The position numbers and the translations under genes are program-made. 32,962 nt of DNA, taken from positions 1 through 32,962 of the forward strand of contig CAMWKB010000015.1 in assembly GCA_947174705.1 (NCBI GenBank), given 5' to 3'. The notes beneath the pieces are model-generated. The model searched no databases. It saw only the letters and a list, made by a program, of their open reading frames with translations, and was not told where the DNA came from. This DNA is from an uncultured Lachnospiraceae bacterium (GTDB lineage: Bacteria > Bacillota > Clostridia > Lachnospirales > Lachnospiraceae). Below, piece by piece: positions 16,223 to 23,934 of this stretch. The first letter of the stretch is position 1. Every line of letters begins with the position of its first letter.

Positions 16223-17650
16223 ATGAAGAATTTTTTTAAATCAATTGGAAATTACTTTAAAGAATTTGCAACGGCATTGGCAAAAGGCGATATTGGGGTA
16301 AAGTTATCTCTGTTTGTCATGGGTGCAGGCTACTTTGCAAGAAAACAAATTATTAACGGATTGATAATGATTGCGCTTGAAGCAGTTTTTATCATAGCAT
16401 GTGTTTTTTACGCAGCGCCTAACCTTGCTAAATTTGGAACGCTGGGAACTGTTCAGTTTGAACAGATATTTGATCCGCTTACTATGACAAAGACAGTAAA
16501 CGATTATGATAACTCTTTCCTGATTCTGTTGAATTCTATTATTGCGTTATTCATAATTGTTGCATTTATTTTGGTATACATTGGAAATATCAAGGCAGTT
16601 TACCGCTTACAGCAGCGTAAGGAAGCCGGAAAGCATATTAACACTTTCGTTGAAGATATGAAAGCCATGCTGAATGAAAAATTCCATATTACATTGCTGA
16701 CACTGCCATGTATCGGTATTATTCTTATGAATGTTATTCCGATTCTGGTATTGATTGCGGTAGCCTTTACTAATTATGACCAGCAGCACATGCCGCCGAA
16801 TGCATTATTTACGTGGGTAGGATGGAGAAACTTCACACAGCTTTTCACTACTTCAACGACTGTAACCTTTGGTTATTCATTCGGAAAGATTCTCGTATGG
16901 ACGTTGGAATGGGCGCTGCTTGCTACATTTACTACCTTTATCGGCGGTATTCTTATGGCACAGTTGATAAACAGTAAGAGAACGAAGCTGCCTAAGATGT
17001 GGAGAACATTGTTCATGGTTGCCATTGCAGTACCACAGTTCGTTACTTTGATGCTTGTAAGAAACTTCTTTGCAGATACAGGTATTGTAAATACAATTTG
17101 TTCAAATATCGGACTTACAAGTTTCTTAAAGAGCATTGGTCTGGTGGGTTCCCATCTGACATATATACCGTTTCTTACAAGTCCGGGATGGGCTAAGGTA
17201 ATGATCGTCCTTATCAATATATGGGTAGGTATTCCTTACCAGATGTTGATTGCAACGGGCGTACTGATGAATATTCCGGTAGACCAGCTTGAGAGTGCAA
17301 GAATTGACGGAGCAAACAAATTCCAGATTTTCTGCAAGATTACAATGCCATATATACTCTTTATCACGGGTCCGAGCCTTATAACGGATTTTGTAAAGAA
17401 TATTAATAACTTCAATGTTATTTATCTGCTTACCCAGGACGTCTATGTCACCACGGACCAGCTTTTGGCAAATTCCAATGCAAAAGAAGTGGATTTGCTT
17501 GTAACATGGCTGTTCAGGCTGACTAACGAATATTATAACTATAAGATGGCATCTGTAATCGGTATTATAGTATTTGTTATCTGTGCAGCATTCACATTGC
17601 TTACGTTTACACAGATGATCAAAGGTAATAGAGAGGAGGATTTCCAATAA
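16223..17650 (+). CDS. Sugar ABC transporter permease, MalF/GanP-like
   Basis: 475 residues with about eight membrane segments, including two near the N-terminus (about 42-65 and 93-118) ahead of the binding-protein-dependent permease core. The EAA-type loop reads E-S-A-R-I-D-G-A-N-K-F-Q-I-F-C-K-I-T-M-P near 355-376, the docking site for the ATPase. GAGGGGG lies seven bases before the ATG. The extra N-terminal helices are typical of MalF-type subunits. It forms a heterodimer with the next gene product and imports the sugar delivered by the upstream lipoprotein. Confidence 0.92.
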   Translation: MKNFFKSIGNYFKEFATALAKGDIGVKLSLFVMGAGYFARKQIINGLIMIALEAVFIIACVFYAAPNLAKFGTLGTVQFEQIFDPLTMTKTVNDYDNSFLILLNSIIALFIIVAFILVYIGNIKAVYRLQQRKEAGKHINTFVEDMKAMLNEKFHITLLTLPCIGIILMNVIPILVLIAVAFTNYDQQHMPPNALFTWVGWRNFTQLFTTSTTVTFGYSFGKILVWTLEWALLATFTTFIGGILMAQLINSKRTKLPKMWRTLFMVAIAVPQFVTLMLVRNFFADTGIVNTICSNIGLTSFLKSIGLVGSHLTYIPFLTSPGWAKVMIVLINIWVGIPYQMLIATGVLMNIPVDQLESARIDGANKFQIFCKITMPYILFITGPSLITDFVKNINNFNVIYLLTQDVYVTTDQLLANSNAKEVDLLVTWLFRLTNEYYNYKMASVIGIIVFVICAAFTLLTFTQMIKGNREEDFQ

Positions 17651-18492
17651 TGAAAAAGACGATAGATTTAGTTGTAAGACACTTATTTCTGACATTCCTA
17701 GTAGTTATTTGGTTAATACCGATTCTCTGGCTGTTAGTTACTTCATTCAGTGGGTATAAGGGAATCAATACGGCGCATTTCTTCCCGCAGACATGGTCGC
17801 TTGCAAATTATAAGGCCCTGTTCTTTGAGCCGGATTCGGTTGTACAGTATGTAGCATGGTTTAAAAATACACTTGTTATTGCAATTTTTACCTGTATCAT
17901 TTCTACAGTATTTGTACTTATGGTAAGCTATGCAATGAGCTGCCTGCGTTTCAAGGGAAGAAAAGAGTTGATGAGCTTTGGTATCATCTTAAACATGTTC
18001 CCCGGCGTATTGTCCATGATTGCTGTATACTTCGTTATGAAATCATTAGGACTTACAAACAGCCATCTTGGAATGATTATTGTATATTCCGCGGCTTCAG
18101 GGCTTGGATACCTGATTACCAAGGGATTTATGGATACAATTTCCGTATCGCTTCGTGAGGCAGCATGGCTGGAGGGCGCATCGGAAGCAACGATTTTCCT
18201 GAAAATCATTATTCCTTTGTCAAAGCCGATGGTAGTATATACTGTAATCAATGCGTTTTTAGTGCCTTGGGGCGATTTCGTATTGGCAAAGCTGATGTTA
18301 AACTCCGGTATTTCAAACGACTGGACAATTGCAATCGGACTTTACAATATGCTTAATAAGTCGCTTATTAATAAATACTTCTCAATCTTCTGTGCGGGCG
18401 GAGTTATCGTATCCATACCGATTTCTATTCTGTTTGTACTGATGCAGAAATTCTATGTAGAAGGTGTTACGGGCGGTTCGGTTAAAGGCTAA
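17650..18492 (+). CDS. Sugar ABC transporter permease, MalG/GanQ-like
   Basis: 280 residues, six predicted membrane segments. The EAA loop is S-L-R-E-A-A-W-L-E-G-A-S-E-A-T-I-F near 174-190, matching the MalG pattern. The first base of its ATG is the last base of the previous stop codon (TAATG), so translation is coupled; GAGAGGAGG sits just upstream. It is the last gene of the transporter unit and is followed by a strong terminator. Confidence 0.93.
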   Translation: MKKTIDLVVRHLFLTFLVVIWLIPILWLLVTSFSGYKGINTAHFFPQTWSLANYKALFFEPDSVVQYVAWFKNTLVIAIFTCIISTVFVLMVSYAMSCLRFKGRKELMSFGIILNMFPGVLSMIAVYFVMKSLGLTNSHLGMIIVYSAASGLGYLITKGFMDTISVSLREAAWLEGASEATIFLKIIIPLSKPMVVYTVINAFLVPWGDFVLAKLMLNSGISNDWTIAIGLYNMLNKSLINKYFSIFCAGGVIVSIPISILFVLMQKFYVEGVTGGSVKG

Positions 18493-18560
18493 TTGCCGGA
18501 TGATTAGAGAACGTGCGTTATTTAACAGCGCTTGATAAATGAAAATAATAGGTTAGAACG

Positions 18561-18594
18561 AAGTGCAGACGTTTTTAAAGCGTCTGCACTTTTA
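18561..18594 (+). terminator. Terminator of the galactan transporter unit
   Basis: A perfect 11-bp stem AAGTGCAGACG/CGTCTGCACTT (18561-18571 with 18581-18591) with a 9-base loop and a short T-run. Confidence 0.8.
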
Positions 18595-18654
18595 CGTGTG
18601 TAGTAGGTTGAATTGAGGGGAAGGAAGTTGTAGGTTACTAAACAAAAAAACTGA

Positions 18655-18683
18655 TTGAAATATCAACAACTTTAGTGTAAAGT
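18655..18683 (+). promoter_or_regulatory. Possible promoter of the OFA transporter
   Basis: TTGAAA (18655-18660), 17-base spacer, TAAAGT (18678-18683). A second -10-like TATACT at 18730-18735 lies inside a direct repeat and has no -35 partner. Confidence 0.4.
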
Positions 18684-18699
18684 ATTATTAGTATATTTT

Positions 18700-18754
18700 G
18701 GCAGAATCTGCGTAATTTATGGGCAGAGTTATACTATTTCTGGCAAAGGTATAC
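18700..18754 (+). repeat. Three phased GGCAGA-type direct repeats upstream of the OFA transporter
   Basis: GGCAGAATCTGCG (18700-18712), GGCAGAGTTATAC (18722-18734) and GGCAAAGGTATAC (18742-18754) start 22 and 20 bases apart, close to two helical turns. The second and third copies agree at 11 of 13 positions. They lie in the leader, 37-91 bases before the ATG, and may bind a regulator. Confidence 0.4.
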
Positions 18755-18790
18755 AAATATATTACATAAATTTGAAAAGGAAGATGAGGT

Positions 18791-20140
18791 ATGGAAAAGA
18801 GTTCAAACAACACAGGGGGCTGGCGCACAAATAAATGGATTCGCGCGGCAATTCCCGCATTACTGCTTCACTGCAGTATAGGTACAGTGTACTGCTGGTC
18901 AATTTTCAGTCAGGAAATAGCTGATTATATCGGTTTTTCAAAAGGGGCAACGGAATGGGCATTCAGCTTTGCTATTTTCTTCCTCGGAATGTCAGCGGCA
19001 TTTCTTGGAAACGTAGTTGAAAAGGATATTCATAAATCCTCTCTGATTGCGGCTATTTGTTTTGCTTCCGGAATGGCTGGTACAGGATTTTTCATCTATT
19101 ATGGAGGACAGAATCCGGGAAGTGTACTTGCATTAGTAGGAATATACATTTGCTATGGATTTATCATGGGCGTAGGTCTTGGAACCGGATACTTATCACC
19201 TGTTAAGACACTTATGTTATGGTTTAAAGACAGAAAAGGTCTTGCAACCGGTCTTGCAGTAGCAGGTTTCGGTGCGGCTAAGGCTATAGCAAGCCCGATT
19301 ATGCAGAGTATGTTGGATAACCTTGGCGAAGGCGGAATCTATAAGATGTTCTGGATTCTTGCAGTAGTATATTTTGTAATGATGTTTGTCGGACACCTTC
19401 TTTTGAAGAAACCCGACGATTGGCATGAGCCGCAGACTAAAGATGCAAGTCAGAGCATTATGTCAGTAATTAAGACCAAGCCGATTATGAACTATGTCGG
19501 AATCTGGCTTATGTTCTACATAAACATTACCTGTGGTCTTGCACTTATTTCTCAGGAAAAAATGATAGTAAAATGTATCGGTCTCGCAAGTTTTGCCGGA
19601 ATTATCTCTACGGTATCCGCAGTCTTCAATGCAGGCGGGCGTCTTGGTTTCTCTGCATGGGCTGATACGATGAAAGACAGAAATACAATCTATAAATTAA
19701 TATTTATACTTTCGATTATATTTACGGGAATAGTAATGGTTACAAGCGGAATTAAGAACGGAGAAGGAAATACTCTTTTAGTAATTCTTGTTCTGTGCCT
19801 GATTTTTGTAGTAAATGCCGGATACGGCGGAGGTTTCTCCAATGTACCTACTTTGTTATCCGACCACTACGGAATGGGTAATATCAGCGCAATACATGGT
19901 ATAACCCTTTCAGCATGGGCTTTCGCAGGACTCACCGGAAACCAGATGGCAACATGGATTGTAAATCACTTCGGAGAAGCAACAGAGATTGCCCATGACC
20001 TTGCCGACGGAACAACGGAGTACATTACAGTAAATCCTACAGGTTATCAAACCGTACTCTACGCAACAATAGTACTCTATATAATAGCTCTGCTGATTTG
20101 CTTAATCTTCGTAAAACCTACAAATAAAGAAAATGCATAA
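18791..20140 (+). CDS. MFS transporter, OFA (oxalate/formate antiporter-like) family
   Basis: 449 residues with about 12 membrane segments. OFA hallmarks are the early L-L-L-H-C-S-I-G-T-V-Y-C-W-S-I-F helix, G-L-G-T-G-Y-L-S-P-V-K-T-L-M-L-W-F-K-D-R-K-G-L-A-T-G between helices 4 and 6, and G-G-R-L-G-F-S in the second half. Families of this type move small carboxylates; the substrate cannot be assigned. AAGGA lies about nine bases before the ATG. It stands alone between terminators, with no oxalate-degrading genes nearby, so calling it an oxalate transporter would be over-reading. Confidence 0.85.
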   Translation: MEKSSNNTGGWRTNKWIRAAIPALLLHCSIGTVYCWSIFSQEIADYIGFSKGATEWAFSFAIFFLGMSAAFLGNVVEKDIHKSSLIAAICFASGMAGTGFFIYYGGQNPGSVLALVGIYICYGFIMGVGLGTGYLSPVKTLMLWFKDRKGLATGLAVAGFGAAKAIASPIMQSMLDNLGEGGIYKMFWILAVVYFVMMFVGHLLLKKPDDWHEPQTKDASQSIMSVIKTKPIMNYVGIWLMFYINITCGLALISQEKMIVKCIGLASFAGIISTVSAVFNAGGRLGFSAWADTMKDRNTIYKLIFILSIIFTGIVMVTSGIKNGEGNTLLVILVLCLIFVVNAGYGGGFSNVPTLLSDHYGMGNISAIHGITLSAWAFAGLTGNQMATWIVNHFGEATEIAHDLADGTTEYITVNPTGYQTVLYATIVLYIIALLICLIFVKPTNKENA

Positions 20141-20146
20141 ATAAAA

Positions 20147-20182
20147 TATAGAAAGGGATGGTGACCGCCATCCCTTTCTATA
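20147..20182 (-). terminator. Terminator of the cNMP-domain gene, possibly bidirectional
   Basis: A perfect 15-bp stem TATAGAAAGGGATGG/CCATCCCTTTCTATA (20147-20161 with 20168-20182) with a 6-base loop. On the minus strand it continues into TTTTATTT. It lies between convergent genes and may also stop the OFA transcript. Confidence 0.75.
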
Positions 20183-20197
20183 TCCCGTTCTATCTAT

Positions 20198-22462
20198 TTA
20201 CATCTCCAAAAACGTCCTCTGTCTCTCAATCTCTTCCGGTATCTCAACCCCGCTATTCTTAAGCTTCAGACATATATTATCCAAATGATGCACCTTCTGC
20301 GAAAGTTTGATATCATACCTATCCATCATATCTTTATACAAAGGATTGATCTTAAGTTTGTTTCTGACCTCTTTTGCAAACGGACAGTGTGTAAACAGAA
20401 TGGTACGCGCTACCTTATTCAAGCGCGGTGAGCCTGTGCCCTCGTAAAGTATCCATGCTTCGTAGTCACGTACAAACATTTCTTTGAAACTGTTCTTTGC
20501 TTTTTGCATACTGAGTTTAATTTTATCCTTGGCATCCGCAGACAAGTCTCGGTTCTTTTTATAGAACTGAATATAATCAAAGTATTCGCTTGTAAGAGAA
20601 GGTTCGGATACATCATTCCATCTTGCACCCTGAATACGTTTGCACATCTCCCAACGATATTCGCCTGTAAGACGGACAAGGATGTTGTTTAAGTCTTCCA
20701 TTTCAAAGATTGACACCATCATACGCGCAGGTGAGGTACGCTTGCGGCCTTCGATTTCCTGCCACATAACGCCGCGGACACCAACGTTTGGCATCAGGAT
20801 AACATCGGGAAGGATTTCAACGTCAATGGACTCTTTTCCTATATTGACACTGGGATTGGTATATAATGTTTCCCTGTAATATGCACCAAAGTCCATGGAA
20901 CGGATATTTTTCAGTGATTTATTAACCATATCCGCCGATACGAGAGTATTTTCCAAATCCTTGAGTATATTGCCTTCCAGGAAGACCGGTGAAAAAATGC
21001 TTATACGTCCAAACGTCATTTTATTAACGCTGGTAACCATATTGTTCAGTTCAAAAAGAACCTGTTCTTTTTTATCGTTAAGAAGTTTGGTCTCATCTCC
21101 GGGAGCTATTTTTCCGCTTATTTTGAGCTCGCGTACATAGGCCGGATAGTCGTTGTCGAATTCATTACGGCTGGGGGCTTTGCGTCCTTCATAAACTGCC
21201 GTCAGCCATTCATAGACTGTATACACACCCTTGGATGGATCGCTTGGAAGGGAATCTACTATTGAATAGAGATAAGCGGCGTTTTCCATTCCGGCAAGTC
21301 TTTCATCCACATATCCGAAATTGAAGAACATTTTTACAATCTTAGGAACATTGGTATCGGACAAACTTTTTATAAAGGCGTTGGAATAAACCTTATAAAA
21401 CAGTTTGGTAATCATCAAACGGAGTTTTCTGCAGCTATCGTCAGTTGCGTTTTTGTCAGGCAGCTTGTTAAACTTGTCAACGCATACTCTGAAGTCTGCA
21501 GATGTTTCTTTGTCGCATTCCGCGTAGGCAAGAATGACGCTTATGGAATCCTTAAGCTCCTGTTTTACGGACTCGGGAGATTCGTGTACTGTCGGAGCTT
21601 CCGTAGCGCTTTCCAGTACAAACAGTTTATCTTTATATTCATTAATACGTGCTTTGTACATAGCCTTGTCAATTGAATCCTGACTCTCTAACTGAATCAT
21701 CATTGTGCCAAGCGCTGCGGTAATAGCAGTAGAATCTTCATCATGAGCGCCGATTTTATATAAAACGCTTGCATATAGGTCAAAAAAGTCAAGACGGTTT
21801 TCATTCATCAACAGATTTACAATGTCTGCTTTGTAATCATAGAGCTCACGACAAATGGATATTACATAATAGATATCGTGGCTGGCTTTTATTAACATTC
21901 CGTATATAAAGTCGGCAATCTGGGCCTTGGAGGAGATGCTTCTTGTAATGCGCTGCAGCTGGTCATAATACTTAGTAACCCAGTTTGGCACATCCTCTTC
22001 CAGCTCAAGTTCGGTTACCGTTTCAAGTTCGGGAAGAACTCTTGTGGTAAGCGAGTGTTTGGAAGTAAAACGACTATATTCCGAATAACTTTTCATTAAA
22101 TATTGATAAAAATTGTCACAGTCAAATTTGGACATCTCGTATTGATCCACAATATCATGAAGCTGTTTGAATAAGGAGTTCACAATCAGATTGCAAAGAT
22201 CCGGTTTGGAACGAAAAAGTTCAACTAAACGTTTTTCCGAGCATGGATAGACAGCCAGAGTGGTGTCTTCTACAGCCTGATAGGTTATAAAATGAGAGTC
22301 ATAATTGAGCTCGCAAACGCCTATAACGCCTCCTTTGAGTAAGTATAGCTCGCCCCCCGGATATGAGGCGCGTACTGAGCCTTTAGCTATTACATACAAA
22401 GCGCTGAGCGGTTGTTCGCTTTGAATAATGGTTGTTCCTGCTGGAAATTCTTTTACTGACAT
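20198..22462 (-). CDS. Large cyclic-nucleotide-binding-domain protein of unknown function (754 aa)
   Basis: Residues about 1-110 form a CRP-type cNMP-binding domain: F-P-A-G-T-T-I-I-Q-S-E-Q-P-L-S-A-L-Y-V-I, K-G-S-V-R-A, a G-V-I-G turn and V-E-D-T-T-L-A-V-Y. The phosphate-binding cassette lacks the usual R-(S/T)-A and reads D-S-H-F-I-T-Y-Q-A, so classic cAMP binding is doubtful. No DNA-binding HTH follows. The remaining 640 residues are soluble, mostly helical and unrecognised, ending in a more conserved-looking block (about 545-690: P-N-V-G-V-R-G-V-M-W-Q-E-I-E-G-R-K-R-T-S-P-A-R-M). No membrane segment or catalytic motif. GGAGG is six bases before the ATG. The leader carries a two-hairpin element. 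It could be a signalling scaffold or an allosteric enzyme; unknown. Confidence 0.7.
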   Translation of the reverse strand: MSVKEFPAGTTIIQSEQPLSALYVIAKGSVRASYPGGELYLLKGGVIGVCELNYDSHFITYQAVEDTTLAVYPCSEKRLVELFRSKPDLCNLIVNSLFKQLHDIVDQYEMSKFDCDNFYQYLMKSYSEYSRFTSKHSLTTRVLPELETVTELELEEDVPNWVTKYYDQLQRITRSISSKAQIADFIYGMLIKASHDIYYVISICRELYDYKADIVNLLMNENRLDFFDLYASVLYKIGAHDEDSTAITAALGTMMIQLESQDSIDKAMYKARINEYKDKLFVLESATEAPTVHESPESVKQELKDSISVILAYAECDKETSADFRVCVDKFNKLPDKNATDDSCRKLRLMITKLFYKVYSNAFIKSLSDTNVPKIVKMFFNFGYVDERLAGMENAAYLYSIVDSLPSDPSKGVYTVYEWLTAVYEGRKAPSRNEFDNDYPAYVRELKISGKIAPGDETKLLNDKKEQVLFELNNMVTSVNKMTFGRISIFSPVFLEGNILKDLENTLVSADMVNKSLKNIRSMDFGAYYRETLYTNPSVNIGKESIDVEILPDVILMPNVGVRGVMWQEIEGRKRTSPARMMVSIFEMEDLNNILVRLTGEYRWEMCKRIQGARWNDVSEPSLTSEYFDYIQFYKKNRDLSADAKDKIKLSMQKAKNSFKEMFVRDYEAWILYEGTGSPRLNKVARTILFTHCPFAKEVRNKLKINPLYKDMMDRYDIKLSQKVHHLDNICLKLKNSGVEIPEEIERQRTFLEM

Positions 22463-22486
22463 ACAAATCCTCCATTCTTACTCAAC

Positions 22487-22540
22487 CTGCGAGTTTGGGC
22501 GTAAGCTCAAACTTGCGTGTGAAAAATTTATTTTTCACAC
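22487..22540 (-). promoter_or_regulatory. Two-hairpin leader element of the cNMP-domain gene
   Basis: On the minus strand it opens with the perfect hairpin GTGTGAAAAA-TAAA-TTTTTCACAC, then a second hairpin GCAAGTTTGAGC/GCCCAAACTCGC. It starts only about ten bases after the -10 box and ends 24 bases before the ATG, so the mRNA begins with it. It is homologous to the element at 22718-22771 in the divergent transcript. Confidence 0.6.
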
Positions 22541-22550
22541 TATGATAACT

Positions 22551-22579
22551 ATTATAAGCTGTTTCCTTAATAAATACAA
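22551..22579 (-). promoter_or_regulatory. Promoter of the cNMP-domain gene
   Basis: Minus-strand TTGTAT (22574-22579), 17-base spacer and consensus TATAAT (22551-22556), giving a start near 22544. Confidence 0.6.
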
Positions 22580-22658
22580 TATTCTGAATATAAATTGAGG
22601 GCTTACACCGGAAAGAAAGAAAAAATAGGGAGAAAACAAAATATTTTATACTGTACTT

Positions 22659-22687
22659 TTGTCAGAAATATGATAAAATATTAATAA
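22659..22687 (+). promoter_or_regulatory. Promoter of the hypothetical-TetR unit
   Basis: TTGTCA (22659-22664), 17-base spacer, TAATAA (22682-22687). An extended -10 TGATAAAAT at 22671-22679 is an alternative. Confidence 0.4.
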
Positions 22688-22707
22688 TCGCATATTTTGA
22701 GCAAAGC

Positions 22708-22782
22708 ATGGTGATTAGGGTGAAATTAGAAATTTCACCCGCGAGTTTGGTCTTGCGCCCAAACATCGCAGATTGTGAATAA
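22708..22782 (+). other. Possible 24-residue leader ORF spanning the right hairpin element
   Basis: ATG at 22708 to TAA at 22780-22782. It starts MVIRVKLEI, close to MVLSMKMEL, the reading from the ATG at 22786. The surrounding DNA (22703-22725) is a near copy of 22781-22803. The ribosome site is weak. It may be a translated leader peptide or simply the result of a duplication around the hairpins. Confidence 0.25.
22718..22771 (+). promoter_or_regulatory. Two-hairpin leader element of the hypothetical-TetR unit
   Basis: A perfect 10-bp hairpin GGGTGAAATT-AGA-AATTTCACCC (22718-22740), then GCGAGTTTGG paired with CCCAAAC...CGC (22741-22770), ending in GCAG as the left copy does. It has the same orientation relative to its own gene as the copy at 22487-22540 has to the cNMP-domain gene. 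Confidence 0.6.
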
Positions 22783-22797
22783 GGCATGGTATTAAGT

Positions 22798-23268
22798 ATG
22801 AAGATGGAATTGGAAGATATTGAATATAGAAAAATAGTTGTAGAAGAATACCGTCCGGATGTAGAGAGGCTGGTCCGCTATCTTCCCTGGCTTGAGCAGA
22901 AGGCAGGGGGAAGCGTTTCCGAAAACTATACGGGCTCAGGAATCGGGGAGAATTCCATTTCCTTTCCGGTATACGACAGCACATTGCTCAGTTTTATAAA
23001 AGAGGTACAAAGAACTACGCTTCTAGACCGTAATTATCAGTATATTTATTCCAGACACAGGATTAAGACATTAGAAGACGAGCTTAGGGCTATATCTCAG
23101 GCAGACATTACGCATATGGATATTCTTAAAGGAATTTTGTCTAAGTACGTAATGGGTGGTATGACTAAGGGAAGGCTCTGGTCTGATGCGGTCAAAAACC
23201 GCGTGTTCTTAAACTGCGTACAGAAGATGAAAGAGAATTTAGAGTTTTGGGATAAACCAATGGTATGA
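22798..23268 (+). CDS. Hypothetical protein, possibly DUF6508-like
   Basis: 156 residues from the ATG at 22798. An in-frame ATG at 22786 is closer to AAGG than a ribosome can use; alignment with the left leader element ends at 22798. The protein is soluble and mixed alpha/beta: V-x-R-L-V-R-Y-L-P-W-L-E-Q-K, then F-P-V-Y-D-S-T-L-L-S-F-I-K-E-V, then R-N-Y-Q-Y-I-Y-S-R-H-R-I, then I-L-S-K-Y-V-M-G-G-M-T-K-G-R-L-W. This order recalls the DUF6508 family from memory, which has no known function; I am not sure. Only 13 bases separate it from the TetR gene, so they are co-transcribed. Confidence 0.7.
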   Translation: MKMELEDIEYRKIVVEEYRPDVERLVRYLPWLEQKAGGSVSENYTGSGIGENSISFPVYDSTLLSFIKEVQRTTLLDRNYQYIYSRHRIKTLEDELRAISQADITHMDILKGILSKYVMGGMTKGRLWSDAVKNRVFLNCVQKMKENLEFWDKPMV

Positions 23269-23281
23269 TAAGGGGTATTAT

Positions 23282-23860
23282 ATGGGAGAGAAATCGTTAC
23301 AGAAGAAACAGTATATCTTAGAGACAGCACGTAAGATTTTTTCGGAAAAAGGTTATAAAAATGTTACTATGAAGGATATTGTAGAGGCATGTGATATCAG
23401 CCGTGGAGGTCTTTATTTGTATTTTGGAAGCACGAAGGATCTGCTTTTGGAGTTATTACAGCAAGAGGCGGATGAAACCGATGATACGCTTACAAGAAGA
23501 ATTACCGAAGAGGATTCGGCGGCGGATATTCTGACTCTTTTCCTTAAAGAGCAGAAGAAAGAGCTTTTGCAGAAAAAGAATAATCTTGCAATGGCTGTTT
23601 ATGAATACTCTTTTGAGGAAAATGATAAGAAGAATTCCATACTGCGTAAGCAGTTTGAAGCAGGTACGAAGATAGTTGAGAAGCTGATAGAATCCGGTAT
23701 TGCATCAGGAGAATTCTATTGTGAAAATCCAAGAGGGGCTGCTGAAAATATTATGTATGTGCTTGAGGGAATGAAAATAAATTCCCAGACAATAGGAATT
23801 ACGGAGTCAATGGTAGATGAACAACTGCTTTATATAATGCAGGGGTTGATTATAGAGTAA
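23282..23860 (+). CDS. TetR/AcrR-family transcriptional regulator
   Basis: 192 residues. The N-terminal TetR HTH (about 10-56) is classic: I-L-E-T-A-R-K-I-F-S-E-K-G-Y-K-N-V-T-M, D-I-V-E-A-C-D-I-S-R-G-G-L-Y-L-Y-F, then K-D-L-L. The C-terminal ligand domain (about 70-192) is helical and charged, with no readable ligand. AAGGGG is seven bases before the ATG. It follows the hypothetical gene by 13 bases. Its target may be its own operon; the leader has no obvious TetR-type palindrome apart from the RNA-like hairpins. Confidence 0.9.
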   Translation: MGEKSLQKKQYILETARKIFSEKGYKNVTMKDIVEACDISRGGLYLYFGSTKDLLLELLQQEADETDDTLTRRITEEDSAADILTLFLKEQKKELLQKKNNLAMAVYEYSFEENDKKNSILRKQFEAGTKIVEKLIESGIASGEFYCENPRGAAENIMYVLEGMKINSQTIGITESMVDEQLLYIMQGLIIE

Positions 23861-23868
23861 TTAAATAT

Positions 23869-23902
23869 AAAGGATGCTTCCAGACTAAGGGGGCATCTTT
23901 TA
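23869..23902 (+). terminator. Terminator of the TetR unit
   Basis: Stem AAAGGATGCTTCC with GGGGGCATCTTTT, with two G-U pairs and one bulge, closes the loop AGACTAA and ends in TTTT. Confidence 0.65.
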
Positions 23903-23934
23903 ATATATAATAATATGGAGGAAATTAATTCATC

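Noticed and set aside
18698-18712. Sigma-54-like TGGCAGAATCTGC upstream of the OFA gene
   Set aside because: The GG and GC elements are 8 bases apart instead of 10, so it does not fit a -24/-12 promoter.
23861-23934. Purine riboswitch before purL
   Set aside because: The 74-bp gap holds only the upstream terminator and a ribosome site; too short and without the conserved core.
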